A program made the position numbers and the translations under genes. Positions 46,574 to 58,425 of a DNA stretch of 64,000 nt are shown piece after piece. This DNA is from Sitta carolinensis. Lineage: Eukaryota > Chordata > Aves > Passeriformes > Sittidae. How positions within the stretch are numbered: position 1 is the first letter of the stretch; every line of letters starts with the position of its first letter. The DNA lies in assembly GCA_032173965.1 (NCBI GenBank), contig CM063295.1, positions 558,001 to 622,000 of the forward strand, read 5' to 3'. The notes beneath the pieces were generated by a model. That model worked only from the letters and a program-made list of their open reading frames with translations, had not been told where the DNA came from and searched no databases.

Positions 46574-48969
46574 AGCAATATTAAAGGCGCTTCCCCTCAG
46601 GACTGACCCAGCTGCCCAGACCAAAACATTGGGCTCAGAATGAACTTTCACTGTTACAGACTGTCACTGTTATCAAAACTGATGCTGCCTCAAGACTCAT
46701 GGGAGTTTTTTTCTTGCAGTTAGACAGGGCTGTGCTCAAGGTGTCTGGGTTTTCTGGTCCCTGATGGTGCACCCTGAACTCAGCAGAACTGTTCCAACTC
46801 TGGTGGCCCTGGGGCAGTGATGTCCTGCTTGGCAAAGGCTTGAGAAGGGATGTGGTGAGCCCTGAGGTGGATCATGCAAGGTTTCAGTGTGCTGGATTTT
46901 GTTGTGGCTGCAGAAACAAGGAACTGAAGTTGTGGGGTCCATAGCACACTTTGGAGCAGTGATGGCATTTTGTGCTGGCCATGCTTGTGCAGGCCATGAG
47001 AGAAATGGTGACAGAGCCACACCTCAGCCTGAAGAGACCTTCAGGATGTGTGAGCTCATTAATGCCTGCCTCAGTCAGTCTGGGGCCAGCACACTGCAGG
47101 AGCTGGGCTTTTCCATGCAGAGACAGAGACAGGGTAGCCACCTTATTCCTGTTACTCCAGGCCAGGACCAAAGCTGGAACGTCTTCAACAACCCAGGAGT
47201 CATCAACTCTCTCCTCTGTATATGTCTGGAAAGTATCTTAAATATGGAAGAGGAAAGGGAGAGGTTGATCCTCAGCTGGTGTAAATCAACGGATCTCCAT
47301 TGACGTTGTTGGATGATTACTGAGACTTATGTCCTCTGACCCCAAAAATTTCTAGGGAGGGAGGTAATGACTGCAGAGCATTCCAGTGTTGCAAGAGATC
47401 TTCCTCCAGCCTGGCTTCAGAGAGGCTGTGACTCCAGGGGCTGGGAAGCACAGGGATAAGTGCCTGGGTGAAAGAAAGGGAGAAGGGAAGCCCCCCAGGT
47501 ACCCAGCTGAGTTGCAGCCAGAAGGCAAGCTGGAATCCAGAGGGGCTGGGCTGTAGGGACCACACACCATGGGGACATGTCATCCTCCTGCACCTTTCTG
47601 CGCATGGATGGCTCTGGACATGAACACCATGATGTTCTCAGCCCCTTCTGGGCAGTGGTGGAGCCTAACACTTCAGGTCCAGCCCCAGGCATGCCCACCC
47701 TGCACGCAGGGTACCCTGGAGCAGTCAGCAGCTCACCTCACATCGTCCACCCTGCCTGCCTTGGGAAAGATTTGGGCTGTTGGCAAATGCCAAGAGCCAA
47801 GGTAACACACCCTCCGCTCCAACACTGCCAATCCTCCGACAGATGAGCTGTGTCCAGGCGTCCCTGAGCAAGAGGCAGCATTTGGAGGTGCAGGCCTGGC
47901 GCCAGAGCTGTGCTCCTTCCTGTGAGCAGCACTGAAAAGACCCTGGAATCAACATGTTTACTGACTCCTGCGCTGTTGGCCTGCTTTTCTAAGGAAATGA
48001 AGCTTGTGCAATCACATTGTCTGGGGGTGTCTGTTCCTAATAACTTCTCAGTCCACCAGCCAATTCCAACCGAATTTGTTGGACAGGGAGAGGTCTCAAA
48101 ATACTGCATCCTTCCCAGTCTCCCTACAGTGTGCTGGGTGGCAAAATGGGGTGCAGGAAACTTGGACCAGGTGAGGAATAGGAGCACCTTCTACACAAAG
48201 ACATGGAGAAGAGCAGCAGGGTCATGGTTGGTGGCCGGTAGGCAGCCCCAGTCCTGTTGGGAAGAGGAACTCTCCAGCTGTTGCCAGAGCTGGAAGCATG
48301 CGGTCAGCTGAGAGAAAATGCGTGCCTGGAAGGACAGAACTCCAGCTCCTTTGCGCACGTCCGGGCAGAGAGGATGGAGTCTGCACAGGCCATGGCTGAC
48401 AGAACATGTGGGGCTGAGCACTGAACAGCCTCCAGCTCCCCAGAGCGCCAGGGCTGAGGGTCCTCAACTGGAAGGCGAGGGCTCCCAGTGGGCAGAGGTC
48501 CCCCTTCCCTGGGGATGGACATTTCCAGGAGTGGGCCCCTGGCCAAGGAGAGCAGGACCTGAGGCTGCTGGGTGTTGCATGGTGTCTTGCTGCAGTCTGG
48601 ACAGGATCTGGACAGCAGTGCCTTGTTTCTCCTTTGGATGCTTGTTTAATTTGCTGAAGGCATTCAATGGCCCACATGGTTTCTCCAGTTCAGCCCTGCC
48701 AGTAACATGAGCTTAACAGAGCTGGAGAGGACTATTTTTTTAAGCGCCTATACAAACATGATTTGTTTTGTAATAACTCTTCTTCTGTTCTGTTTTGAAG
48801 GGAATGATGGCTCTGGGATCTGAGGAGCTCCGAGACAGCTCAGAACAGCTCAAATTCCTCCCCACGTGCTTTCAATTAACATCTTCATTAAACACCCATT
48901 CAAAGCCACTTCCAGCCAGAGCATGACAGCGCAACAGAGCTTGGCTTCGTGAAGTTACCCGGAATCGAT

Positions 48970-48996
48970 GACAAACCAAAAAGAGTTTGGTTTGTC
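48970..48996. repeat. perfect 11-bp inverted repeat
   Basis: GACAAACCAAA (48970-48980) and TTTGGTTTGTC (48986-48996) around the loop AAGAG. It lies in an AT-richer unique stretch (48720-49030). Confidence 0.9.
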
Positions 48997-50096
48997 CTGT
49001 GCCAGCCATGTGTGAAAATGGGAGATAGTTGCCAACGGAGGGAGTCTGTGTCCCTGCTCAGCTCCTTATCACCATCCAGACACGAAAACAGCACCCAGGC
49101 CATGGGGGTCCCACTGCCTGTGCACTTGCTGGGAGAGGAATTGGCTGCAGCAGCAAATCACCTCCCCTGGCCTGGAAGCCTGCTCCCAGGCCAAACCCCT
49201 GATCCCACCACTGCCAAGGGCAACTCTCCAGTTGACTTCGTTGAGACTTGACCTTCAGTTAACCCAGCAAAGCAGGAAGATTGGGAAAGCCATCTGGAAG
49301 GAAACACCACTACAAAATTGTCCAGATTGGTGTTTCCTAGAGACTCTTCATTGTATGTTCTCCCTCTAATTTACTTAAACTCTGGGCATCCAGGAATCCC
49401 AGCCCCCAGCAGTGTACAAACAGCCTGTCTGCATGACCATGAACAGCCTTGTGTCCTCAGGGGTAACCAGAACGGACCACAAGGCTTCTGCTAGCAGGAC
49501 TCCATCTCTGCTTGCACTGCAGTAATGGCACCTGCTGGCTCATAGCCAGGCTTGGTACAAATATTTGTATTTCAGCCTGGGGCAAAATGGTATGTTTCCA
49601 TTTTCATTCAAAACAATGAAACCTGGGAATGAAATCCCTGTGAGAGCTTGGGTGCACCAACAATCCATGCTGAGTGCTCAGCCTAGACTGCTGACCCCAC
49701 CTCAGGCTCTTCCCCTTTGTTAGACATCTAAGGAAGTCTGAACCCCTGGGGAAACCTGGCAGCACTGGGTCCCACTATGCAGGCAGCCTATACACCTCTC
49801 TCTTCCCATCCTCCTTCCTGGTCAGGGTGTACTGGGCACCACCACCTCACCATGGTTTCTCATGTGATGCTTGCAACAGCCAAGGTGGCTGGACCAGGAA
49901 GGATAAATTTGGAATGGCCGGGGCATGACTGCCAGCCTGGGAGTGGGATCCAGAGTCATGTTTTACAGGGATAACAGTGGGACCTTGGAATATTCTCCCT
50001 CCCTTGGTTCTGTGCCCAAACTCACACAGTGTTTGTGGCTGCTCTAATAAATGTCACTCGAGGGACTATTCTTTAAAGATAATGTAAAATGGACCC

Positions 50097-50285
50097 ACAG
50101 AATGGTTGGGGTTGGAAAAGACCTTAAAGCTCATCCCATTCCACCCCCCTGCCATGGTCAGGGACACCTCCCACTGTCCCAGGCTGCTCCAAGCCCTGTC
50201 CAGCCTGGCCTTGGGCACTGCCAGGGATCCAGGGGCAGCCACAGCTGCTCTGGGCACCCTGTGCCAGAGCCTCTCCACAGATCCA
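50097..50285 (-). mobile_element. CR1 3' end fragment
   Basis: 'cacagaatggttggggttgg', 'aaaagaccttaaagctcatc' and 'ggctgctccaagccctgtcc', ending at 'ctgtgccagagcctctccac'. Confidence 0.95.
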
Positions 50286-51139
50286 GCTACATGGATCTAT
50301 AATTAGCCATTCATTTCCCACATCTTTTGAGATAAATTTAGCAGACTTTGGCACTTGGTCCCTGTTTGGTGGTGACATTGCAGGGCAAACTTTTATGAGA
50401 GTGACAATCGAGCATGGACCTCATCCCTTCCTCGCTCTTGTACAGAAACCTCCATCCGTGACCTGCTGAGCTTTGCATCAGTGGATGGCACCAGGCCAGG
50501 TTTGTTCTTAACACAGATCATTTACTGAGTGTGCTGCTCATGGAGGAGCAAGAATAGCAGCACTGGGACTGGGAGTTGGGAATATCAGGCAACTTGGGGC
50601 TGTAACACCTCCCAGTACTCTGTCCCACCACATCACTCTCCTGTGAAATGCAGAACATGGTCTCATCCTTTCCAGGACACTTCACCTTTCCCTGCCTTCT
50701 CCATGCAGTGTGGCCAGGTGCTCAGTGGGATGGATTCCCATGACCTGGCACCCAGTGCATTTGTTTTCCAGCATTGAGACACTGCTGGAAACCAGCTGTG
50801 CTAAGGGAAAACACCAGGAGTCACATTAACTGATACCAGCACAGTGACAGGTCCTGTACAACTGCAAGCAGGAGCAGTGATATTTGTTTGCAGAGTGCTC
50901 TGTTGTGCTTTGGCTGTGGCTGGCTCCACACAGGGCTTTGGTGGAGAGAGGAATGTGTTTGGGTCCCAGAGCAGCACTCACAGCTATTCCTGTCACAGCA
51001 AACAGCACCTTGATGGAGGAGCTGCCATGACCCTCAGCAGGCTGGGCAGCCAGTTCCAACCTGGGATGGCCTGGGGGCTGAGACAGGTGGAAGGTGGGGA
51101 AACTGCTGAATGAGAAGCAGAACATTTGCTCACAGCCCA
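50286..51139. other. intergenic, no gene recognised
   Basis: Unique sequence between two CR1 copies; nothing gene-like seen. Confidence 0.5.
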
Positions 51140-51715
51140 GAAAGTCATCTGTGTCCTGGGCTACACGTTCAGCTTCATTCAGGTGAGACCCCACCTACAG
51201 AGTTGCCTCCAGGGTGGGGGTCCTTGGCATAACAAGGATGTGGAACTGCTGGAACAACTCCAGAGGAGGCCACAGAGATGCTCCAAGGGCTGGAGCCCCT
51301 CTGCTCTGGAGCCAGGCTGGGAAAGCTAGGGGGGGGGTCACATGAAGAAGGCTCCAGGGAGACCTCAGAGCCCCTTCCAGGACCCAAAGGGGCTCCAGGA
51401 GAGCTGGGGAGGGACTGGGGACAAGGGATGGAGGGACAGGACAAGGGGGAATGGCTCCCAGTGCCAGAGGTCAGGGATAGATACTGGGATATTGGGAAGG
51501 GATTGTTCCCTGTGACATTGGGCAGGCCCTGGCACAGGGTGCCCAGAGCAGCTGTGGCTGCCCCTGGATCCCTGGCAGTGTCCAAGGCCAGGCTGGACAC
51601 TGGGACTTGGAGCAAGTGGGGGTAGTGGGAGGTGCCCCTGCCCATGGCAGGGGATGGAAGGAGGTGATCTTGCAGGTTTGTTCCAACCCAGACCATTCTG
51701 GGATTCTGTGAAGTC
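51140..51715 (+). mobile_element. CR1 3' fragment, longest copy
   Basis: Runs from 'tgagaccccacctacagagt' through 'gaggccacagagatgctcca', 'gactggggacaagggatgga' and 'tgcccatggcaggggatgga' to 'ccattctgggattctgtgaa'. About 575 bp, 5'-truncated, no intact reverse-transcriptase frame. Confidence 0.95.
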
Positions 51716-53879
51716 GAGGACTGCAGTCCATCCATTTAAAAACTATAAAAGAGAGAAGAGCAGAATCATAATTTGTTGCTATCTTCATGTACAGATCAAA
51801 TTAAACTACTTCAGGACAAGCATATTTACATCTTCAAATGTTCTTTGAAGCCCAAGACAGCAAAGTGCACACTCAGCTTTGAGCGTGTGGTTTATGATCT
51901 ATGGCACTAAGCTAGGGCTTGAGGGAATACTGATATAAAAACATTGTCTTAACGCATTATCTGTTGGGTTTTCCTTCTTTCTTCCCACCAAAATATGCAA
52001 TTTTATCCATAGTATAAATGTTCATAAAGGATTCTTGATTTCAACAGAGGTATACTCCAAAATTCCCGAGTTAGAATAAACTCATAGATAGTTACTGGTT
52101 TGTTTCTATGTTTTGATTTTTCAATGGAAGTGAGTTTTGGTGAGCAAACAAAACAGTTTGCTTTTCCTTTTTAAGTAGAAATAAAATAAAATAATGCAGT
52201 ACTGCTTCCTCATGAATTCGTATCTTTGTATTCTCAATTCCTGTTTTCACAACATTTTTCAGGTTGCTTTGGGAACAGAAGACTTCCCTGTGTCCCAAGA
52301 ATTTTCTTGGGATGGAAAGAGCTGTTTCCTGCCTGTTCAGTACATGGCTTTGGAGAACCTCAAGACAAAAAATCCTAGACACACCAAAGTTATCTGGAGC
52401 TTTCTGACGGTGCTAATGTTGCCCCGACTCTCATCTCCTCCAGCCCAAGTGTCTTTGTGGTTGGGAAATTGCAATCTTGCTCTAAAATTCGTTCTGTCCA
52501 GCCCTGTTCCACATGGGAAGTGGTTTTGCCCACAGAGCACAGAGCAGACCAGTGTGTGGTTTCCCAGGAAGACTGGGATCCTGAGCAAAGGCTGCTGGAC
52601 AGGAACCTCAGGCCAATAGGGTTTTTCTCAGCAGAGCTGCATCTTCTGTGGGCATCTGGAGGGCGGGCGGGAAGTGCGGGCACCCTGCAGCCCCTGGATT
52701 CAGCAGCAGGAACCTGACCACGCCACCCTTCAATCACACAGAACACTGCCCACGAGCTCCTCGGGGGCACAGTCCCTGTCACTGCACAGGGTGGCACGGA
52801 GCTCCCACAGATGACAGAGAACTAATTAACTTAGTAATTGCGTGTGCTGGGACAGCCCTGGAACTTCCATGCTGTTTTGGATGGCTGGGATGGGTCTTGC
52901 TTGTGTTCTCACCTCCTGTTTGAGGGGAGAAGTCTTTTGCTGCCTTCAGTGGGGCAAGCTTGGAGCAGCTCACCTCTGGCCACTGCAGCAGCTCCTCAGC
53001 CATCCCCTATAACCAGATCTAAGGAAAGAAGAAATATCTCAGGGAAAAAAAAAAAAAAAAGAAAACCAAAAATACCAAACAAAAAAACCCCAAACCCAGA
53101 CCTGAACAAAATACCCCCATGTCTCAGAGAGCTAACTCTGGGAAGTACAAATTTGGATTCACATCTGATAAACTGAGCAACTCCCTTTGGAGAGGAGAAA
53201 AGCAAATCAGATATTTCAGAATTGATGCCAACAGGCTCTGATTTTGGGGAGGAAATTCAGTGCCACAATATGGGTTTATTTCTATGAATTCATACCATGT
53301 GAGCAGAATACCACCGAGGCATGGCTTCTTTGGCAGTGGAAATGAACACTTTCCCATCAAGCTGCATGGAAGTACTCTGATTTTCCCCTGCTGTGATTCT
53401 GGGCCTGGGCCCACCTCCAAGTGAAGGGAGAAGACTTCTTTGTCCACCCAGACAGGTTCATACTTTGCTTCACTGTGCCCATGGACAAAAGCCAATACAT
53501 TCATCTGCATTTTTATGCCATTAGTGATGAAATGACAGAGGCAAAAACCCCTCCAAAAGTATGAGTTGTTCTGCAGCATCATCTTTTGGTGCGCCACAGC
53601 ACCTGGAAGAGTAGAATGTCAGCTGCCTCCAAGGAAAGCTGGGAAATGCATCCCCCTGTGGTGTCCACTGCTGTCCTCAAACCCTGCTTCTTCCCACCTC
53701 CCAGATGAGCACTGCTGATACCTGACCCAGCTCAGATGGGATCTTTAAGGACACATCTCCAGGATGTGGGATTGTCCAGGGAGACTTGGTACCAAACCCA
53801 GGTAGGGATGGTGTGTGCAGGGTGTTGGGGCAGTGTCAGTGTGTCCAGTGGGACCTGGGCAGTGACAGTGACTCTGTGC
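51716..53879. other. intergenic, no gene recognised
   Basis: AT-rich unique sequence at 51730-52220, then ordinary sequence. An A-rich stretch lies at 53045-53095. Confidence 0.5.
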
Positions 53880-54405
53880 TGGGCCACTGGTGAGGACACC
53901 ACCCAGTCCTGGGGCAGCTCTGGGCCCCTCATGCCAGGAAGGACACTGAGGGGTTGGAGCATGTCCAGGGAAGGGAACAGAGCTGAGGAAGGGGTGGAGC
54001 ACCAGGAGAGGCTGAGGGAGCTGGGAAAGGGGCTCAGCCTGGAGAGAAGGAGGCTCAGGGGGAACCTTCTGGCTCTGCACAATTCCCTGACAAGAGGGGA
54101 CAGCCTGGGGTGATCGGGCTCTGCTCCCAGGGAACAAAGGACAAGAGGAGAGAAAACAGCCTCAAGTTGCAGCAAGTGAGTTTCAGATTGGATATTGGAA
54201 AAATTTCCTCATAGAAAGAGTGATGGGGCACTGACACAGGCTGCTCAGGGGAGTGGTGGAATCACCACCCTTGGAGAGATTTAAAAGCCTGTGGATGTGG
54301 CACTTGGGAGCATGGGTTAGTGGTGGCTTTGGTGATGCTGGATTAGTGGTTGGACTCCATGATCTTAGAGCAATTTTCCAACCTGAATGAGTCCCTGATT
54401 ATGTT
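53880..54405 (+). mobile_element. CR1 3' fragment, long copy
   Basis: 'ggctgagggagctgggaaag', 'ggaaccttctggctctgcac', 'cagattggatattggaaaaa' and 'ggttggactccatgatctta' to the tail. Closely similar to the copy at 23640. Confidence 0.95.
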
Positions 54406-55139
54406 ATCAGTGCACAGGGGTTAGCAAGCACTGAAGGTGCTCACCTGGGTTCAGGTGGGTGCATGGCACAAAGGTGGGGTGCACGTACAGGTACAGGTGT
54501 GTCTGTGCCTGGATACTGGCAGTGTCCACATCTGGCAGTGCTGGGGACTGGGGTGCCACAGGGACAGTGCTGTCTGTGCTGGGTGACACAGTTCTGTGCA
54601 GGCACAGTGACCCAGCCCTCCAGGATCCTCACCTGCTTTGCTAATTAGATACTGGAGAAAAGGGATGCTACAAGCAAAATGGTGCCTCTTCCAATTTCCG
54701 TGGTGGAAGATAGCAGGGGAGAGCTCAGGTGCTTTGGGGATTCTCCTCCCTCACCTGTGCCATGGTGCACATGCCACAGCGAGTGCCAGGTCCCCATGGA
54801 GAAAACCCCTTCACCAACCCTCTGCAGCAGTGCAAGGAGACCTACAGAGCTCGTTCTGAATCTATGTGCTGCTGGGGCTTAGTGCCCTGGCTGACCCTCA
54901 CCCAGCACCTTGTCACACCACCACCACCGTGGCTCCCACAGCCCCAGCACTGAGATGCAGCCTTAATAACTGACACAGACAGAGCCTGCTGCCTTCTGTT
55001 CCCATTCCTTGACTGTGGGAAAAGGCAGTGTCTGAACTCAACAGCCTGTTCAGAAAGAAAAACATTGGTATGTGCCCATGAAACCACCCAGAGAGAGAAG
55101 GAAAACATGAAAAGAATCAACTACCTTGCAAATGCCATT
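54406..55139. other. intergenic, no gene recognised
   Basis: Unique sequence between CR1 copies. Confidence 0.5.
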
Positions 55140-55600
55140 CTTCAAGGAATGCTGTGCAGTAGAGGCCACAAAGATGATGAGGGGTCTGGAGCACCTCCTT
55201 ATGAGGAGAGACTGAGGGGGCTGGACCTGGTTAGTTTGAAGAAGAGAAGACTGAAAGGGGATGCCATCAATCCATACAAATATCTCCACGGCAGTTGCCA
55301 AAAGGATGGTGCCAAGACTCTTTTTAGTGGAGCTCAGTGACAGGAGAAGGAGTAATGACCATAAACAAAAGCACATGAAGTTCCACCTTAACATTAGGAA
55401 GAGCTTTCTAAGGAGGGTGGCAGAGCACTGGAACAGCTGCCCAGTGAAGGTGTGGAGTTTCCCCTCTCTCTAGATATTTGAAACCCACCTGGACACATCC
55501 CTGTGTCACCTGCTCCAGGTGACCCTGCCTGGGCAGGGAGTTGGACTGCATGATCTCCAGAGGTCCCTCCCAACCCCAAATCTTGTGCCATTCTGTGAGG
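55140..55600 (+). mobile_element. CR1 3' fragment, different subfamily
   Basis: 'aggagagactgagggggctg', 'cacatgaagttccaccttaa', 'aggagggtggcagagcactg' and 'ggagttggactgcatgatct'. Forward counterpart of the subfamily at 38539-38948. Confidence 0.93.
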
Positions 55601-57800
55601 AGTGTGTTGCATCAGGACATCACATATCCCCATGCCCCTGGCTGTGGGGCTTCCCACAGAACAGCTGCACAGCTTCTGCCCTTCCCACTTTGCACCACAC
55701 TCTGCTTCCACCCAGACCCCTGCTCCCTCCCTCTTCCCCTCCCAGGCAAGGAGAGGAGGTCCAGTACTGTTCCCTGCAGCCAAGTGATCCAAGCTGCTGT
55801 GTGGCCAGAGCAGCTCCTGCAGAAAAGCTCTGCACAGCCAGTGAGACCCTTCCCCGGGCAGAGTTCTGCACAGAAATGCAGGCAACAAGCTCCCAGCTGC
55901 AGACACTGTCCCAGGTCCACCCCGAAGACCAGTGACTGCCTTTGGGTCATGGCTCCGTATCTCTTGATGGAGCAGGGCCTCTAGGAAGGGAGAACAAATT
56001 CTTAAGGGAAGAGGAGGCCTTTCTCCCTTCTGGGGTCAAATAAAAGGGCACCAGGAATTGCATGGCTCCATGCTGAGGATCATCAGGGACACAGATGTAG
56101 CTTTCTGTACATAGCCCTGATCTAACACTGAATTCACTCTGTGACTTCCAAAAAGGCACTTAGTTTTTCTACAGTTGTGCCTTCCCTCTCCCTTGCCTCA
56201 GACTCTGAGCATCAGTAGGTGACATATGTAAAGGGAAGGGCCACCCTGCAACTCCTGCCTCTTTGGGATGTCAATGCCTGAGGATGCCCAACAACAAAAA
56301 CCATGGGAACCTCTGCCCTCACCAACCCACTTCTTCCTTGACCTGGGAGAGTGGGATTGGTTTTAACTTGAGACAGATGACAAGCAAAGGAGAGAGGAGA
56401 TGGGAGAAGTGCCTTTTAAAAAGTTCCTTTCTCGCTTGCCTCCACATCCCATGGCAGTGCCTGCACTGACGTCAATGCGATGCTGGTTGATTTGCACCAG
56501 CTGAGGGGCTGGTACAGGCTCCTCCCCTCCACAGTGGCTCTGATGTGGGGCAGGAAGGGTTCGGGCTGGGATATATTCCTGCCCGTTTCAAGCTGGTTGC
56601 TGCAAGGTGAGGAATGAGGGAACTGCGGAGGGACAGCCAACTGTGGCTGCCCACAGAGGCCCTCCTGCACCCTGGTACCCAGCAATGGGAGGCTCCTGCC
56701 CTGATCCCTCCATGCCAAGGGAAGGGCAATGACGTGGCTGCTGCAGGGGCATCAGCATCAGGAGCCTCACCTTGCCAAGGGGTGCCAGCCTGGCACCTCG
56801 CTCACAGTGTTTGTGCCAGCTGTGACACAGCTATGCGCTCTCGCTGCTATCCCTGCTCCTCTCCTGCTGTTCTTCCTCAGCAGAGGCTGCAGGACCAGAC
56901 CTAGGCATTCTGCCCTGCAGCTCCGGGGTTTCACCACCCCGTGGAGGTGATGCTTTGGCATGCCCGAGCTTATCTTGCTGCCTCACAGAGCAATGAATCC
57001 CAGAACATTTTTGACTTGTGCTTTGCTCCCACACATGTGATTTGTGTGTTAATGTAATGCTGCACAAAGCATCCCTCTAAACACTCCTGTGAAAGAGAAG
57101 CCCTGCCCTTGGAATCAGGGCTGGTTTGGGAGATGGATGGTGGAATGCTACGCACCAAGCCACAAGAAGGACAAGTGATATGTGGTCAGCAGCAGTCGTC
57201 TTTACTATGGACACAGGAGATCAGAAAAGTAACCTTGTTAACAAGAGACCTAGTGACTAACAAAATGTCATGCTGTAGGACGTACTAGAGAAGCACAATC
57301 ACCAGAACAAAACAGCACCCAGGGGGACAGGGAAGCCCAGGGGGTTGCAGGAGATGCCCTATAGCAAACCTCTAGTGTGGTATTGACACATCTGTGAGCG
57401 CAGGGGGCTGGCTGCACGGGTTCCTTTAGTCTTGGAGACAAGTCAAAGGGTCTTCACCTTTACACAACTCCAGTGGCTCTGGCACAATGATTATTGACTT
57501 TTCAGCATAAAAATACAATATAATTTTGTTCCAAGAACTGTGTGCAAGAATCGTTTCTCCAGGTGCAGTGAAAGGAGGGCAGATAGGAAAATACCCTTCT
57601 CAGGGTTGTCCCTGTGGCTCCTGCCCTCTCCTCACTGACACCACAGCCCTTCCCAGCAATCCTCTGTGGCTTTGCCTTCAGTGAATCCCAAACAAGGTTT
57701 TCCAGAAAAAAAGAAAGGGGAAAAAAAAGTATTGCTACTTCTTCTTGTAATATTTTTTCCTCTCTCTCTCTCTCCCTCTCTTTCTCTCTTCTCTCTCTCT
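55601..57800. other. intergenic flank downstream of the ANKFN1-like gene
   Basis: No gene recognised. The right part could be distal 3' UTR of the ANKFN1-like gene, but I see no canonical AATAAA or ATTAAA on the minus strand. A CT-rich simple tract lies at 57745-57820. Confidence 0.45.
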
Positions 57801-57809
57801 CTCCTCCCC

Positions 57810-57933
57810 CTCTTTCTCCTTTAAAATGTTTACTTTCAAAAATTCCATTCCTGCAGATTCCTCCTGAGCTCTGAGGTCTCCGGACTCCACCCTCCTCTTC
57901 TCCAGTCAGAAAAACTGAGTCTCGATGTCTCTT

Positions 57934-57964
<31 letters not shown>

Positions 57965-58137
57965 TAAAAAAAAAATTAAAAAATAGCACAAACAAATAAC
58001 ACACAACCCAGTATGATCCCATTCCACCCCGCGGACGCCTGATGAGAGGGTGTCTGTGGAAGAAGGAAGCATCAGAGACGAGCTGTCTGCTCTATGGAAG
58101 CCGAGATCTTCGCTCTGTCCCGCCAGCTCTCCTCCTC
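57810..58137 (-). other. ANKFN1-like: inferred proximal 3' UTR of the ANKFN1-like gene
   Basis: Sequence directly after the TGA stop. On the mRNA strand it holds a U-rich run (57939-57983) and an AGTAAA poly(A)-signal variant at 57829-57834. No canonical AATAAA was seen, so the true end may lie further to the left. Confidence 0.35.
57939..57983. repeat. poly-A tract
   Basis: About 45 bases of A with three T interruptions on the plus strand; it is U-rich in the mRNA sense of the neighbouring gene. Confidence 0.95.
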
Positions 58138-58425
58138 TCATACGGTGGTCGCTGGCCCGTACTGGAGCACCAGAGGGGATGTCTCCTTGATGCGGACGTA
58201 GAACTGCCCCTCGGGCTGGCTGGTGTGCAGGGACAGAGGCAAGAAGTCATCGGGGAGCCACCGCTCGCTCCCGTCGGCAGCGAACACCAGTCCGAAGTGC
58301 TCCAGCTGCTCCTGGTTGTAGCAGAGGGCGGCCGAGCCGCCCAGCACGTCCCGCGAGATGTCGTTCATCTCCAGCACCACCAATTTCACCACCTCCCTGG
58401 CAGGCGTCTGGCTGGTGATGTGCAG
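58138..58425 (-). CDS. ANKFN1-like: ANKFN1-like last exon, end of RA-like domain
   Basis: Acceptor tctctcttcacag, phase 0. 95 codons and a TGA. Contains AREVVKLVVLEMN, EQLEHFGLV and WLPDDFLPL, then GQFYVRIK near the end: the second part of a Ras-association-type ubiquitin fold. The open frame continues upstream into the intron only by chance. Confidence 0.9.
   Translation of the reverse strand: MHITSQTPAREVVKLVVLEMNDISRDVLGGSAALCYNQEQLEHFGLVFAADGSERWLPDDFLPLSLHTSQPEGQFYVRIKETSPLVLQYGPATTV

Larger units (their letters stand above)
45524..50096. other. intergenic, about 4.5 kb without gene
   Basis: Apart from the 46.4-kb foldback, unique sequence without recognisable gene. A perfect 11-bp hairpin lies at 48970-48996. 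Confidence 0.5.

Noticed and set aside
51140..51735. Frames inside CR1 copies as possible reverse-transcriptase genes
   Set aside because: Only non-coding 3' parts of CR1 are present; no catalytic motifs.
57150..57440. Possible retroviral LTR downstream of the ANKFN1-like gene
   Set aside because: No TG...CA ends, poly(A) signal or primer-binding site could be shown.
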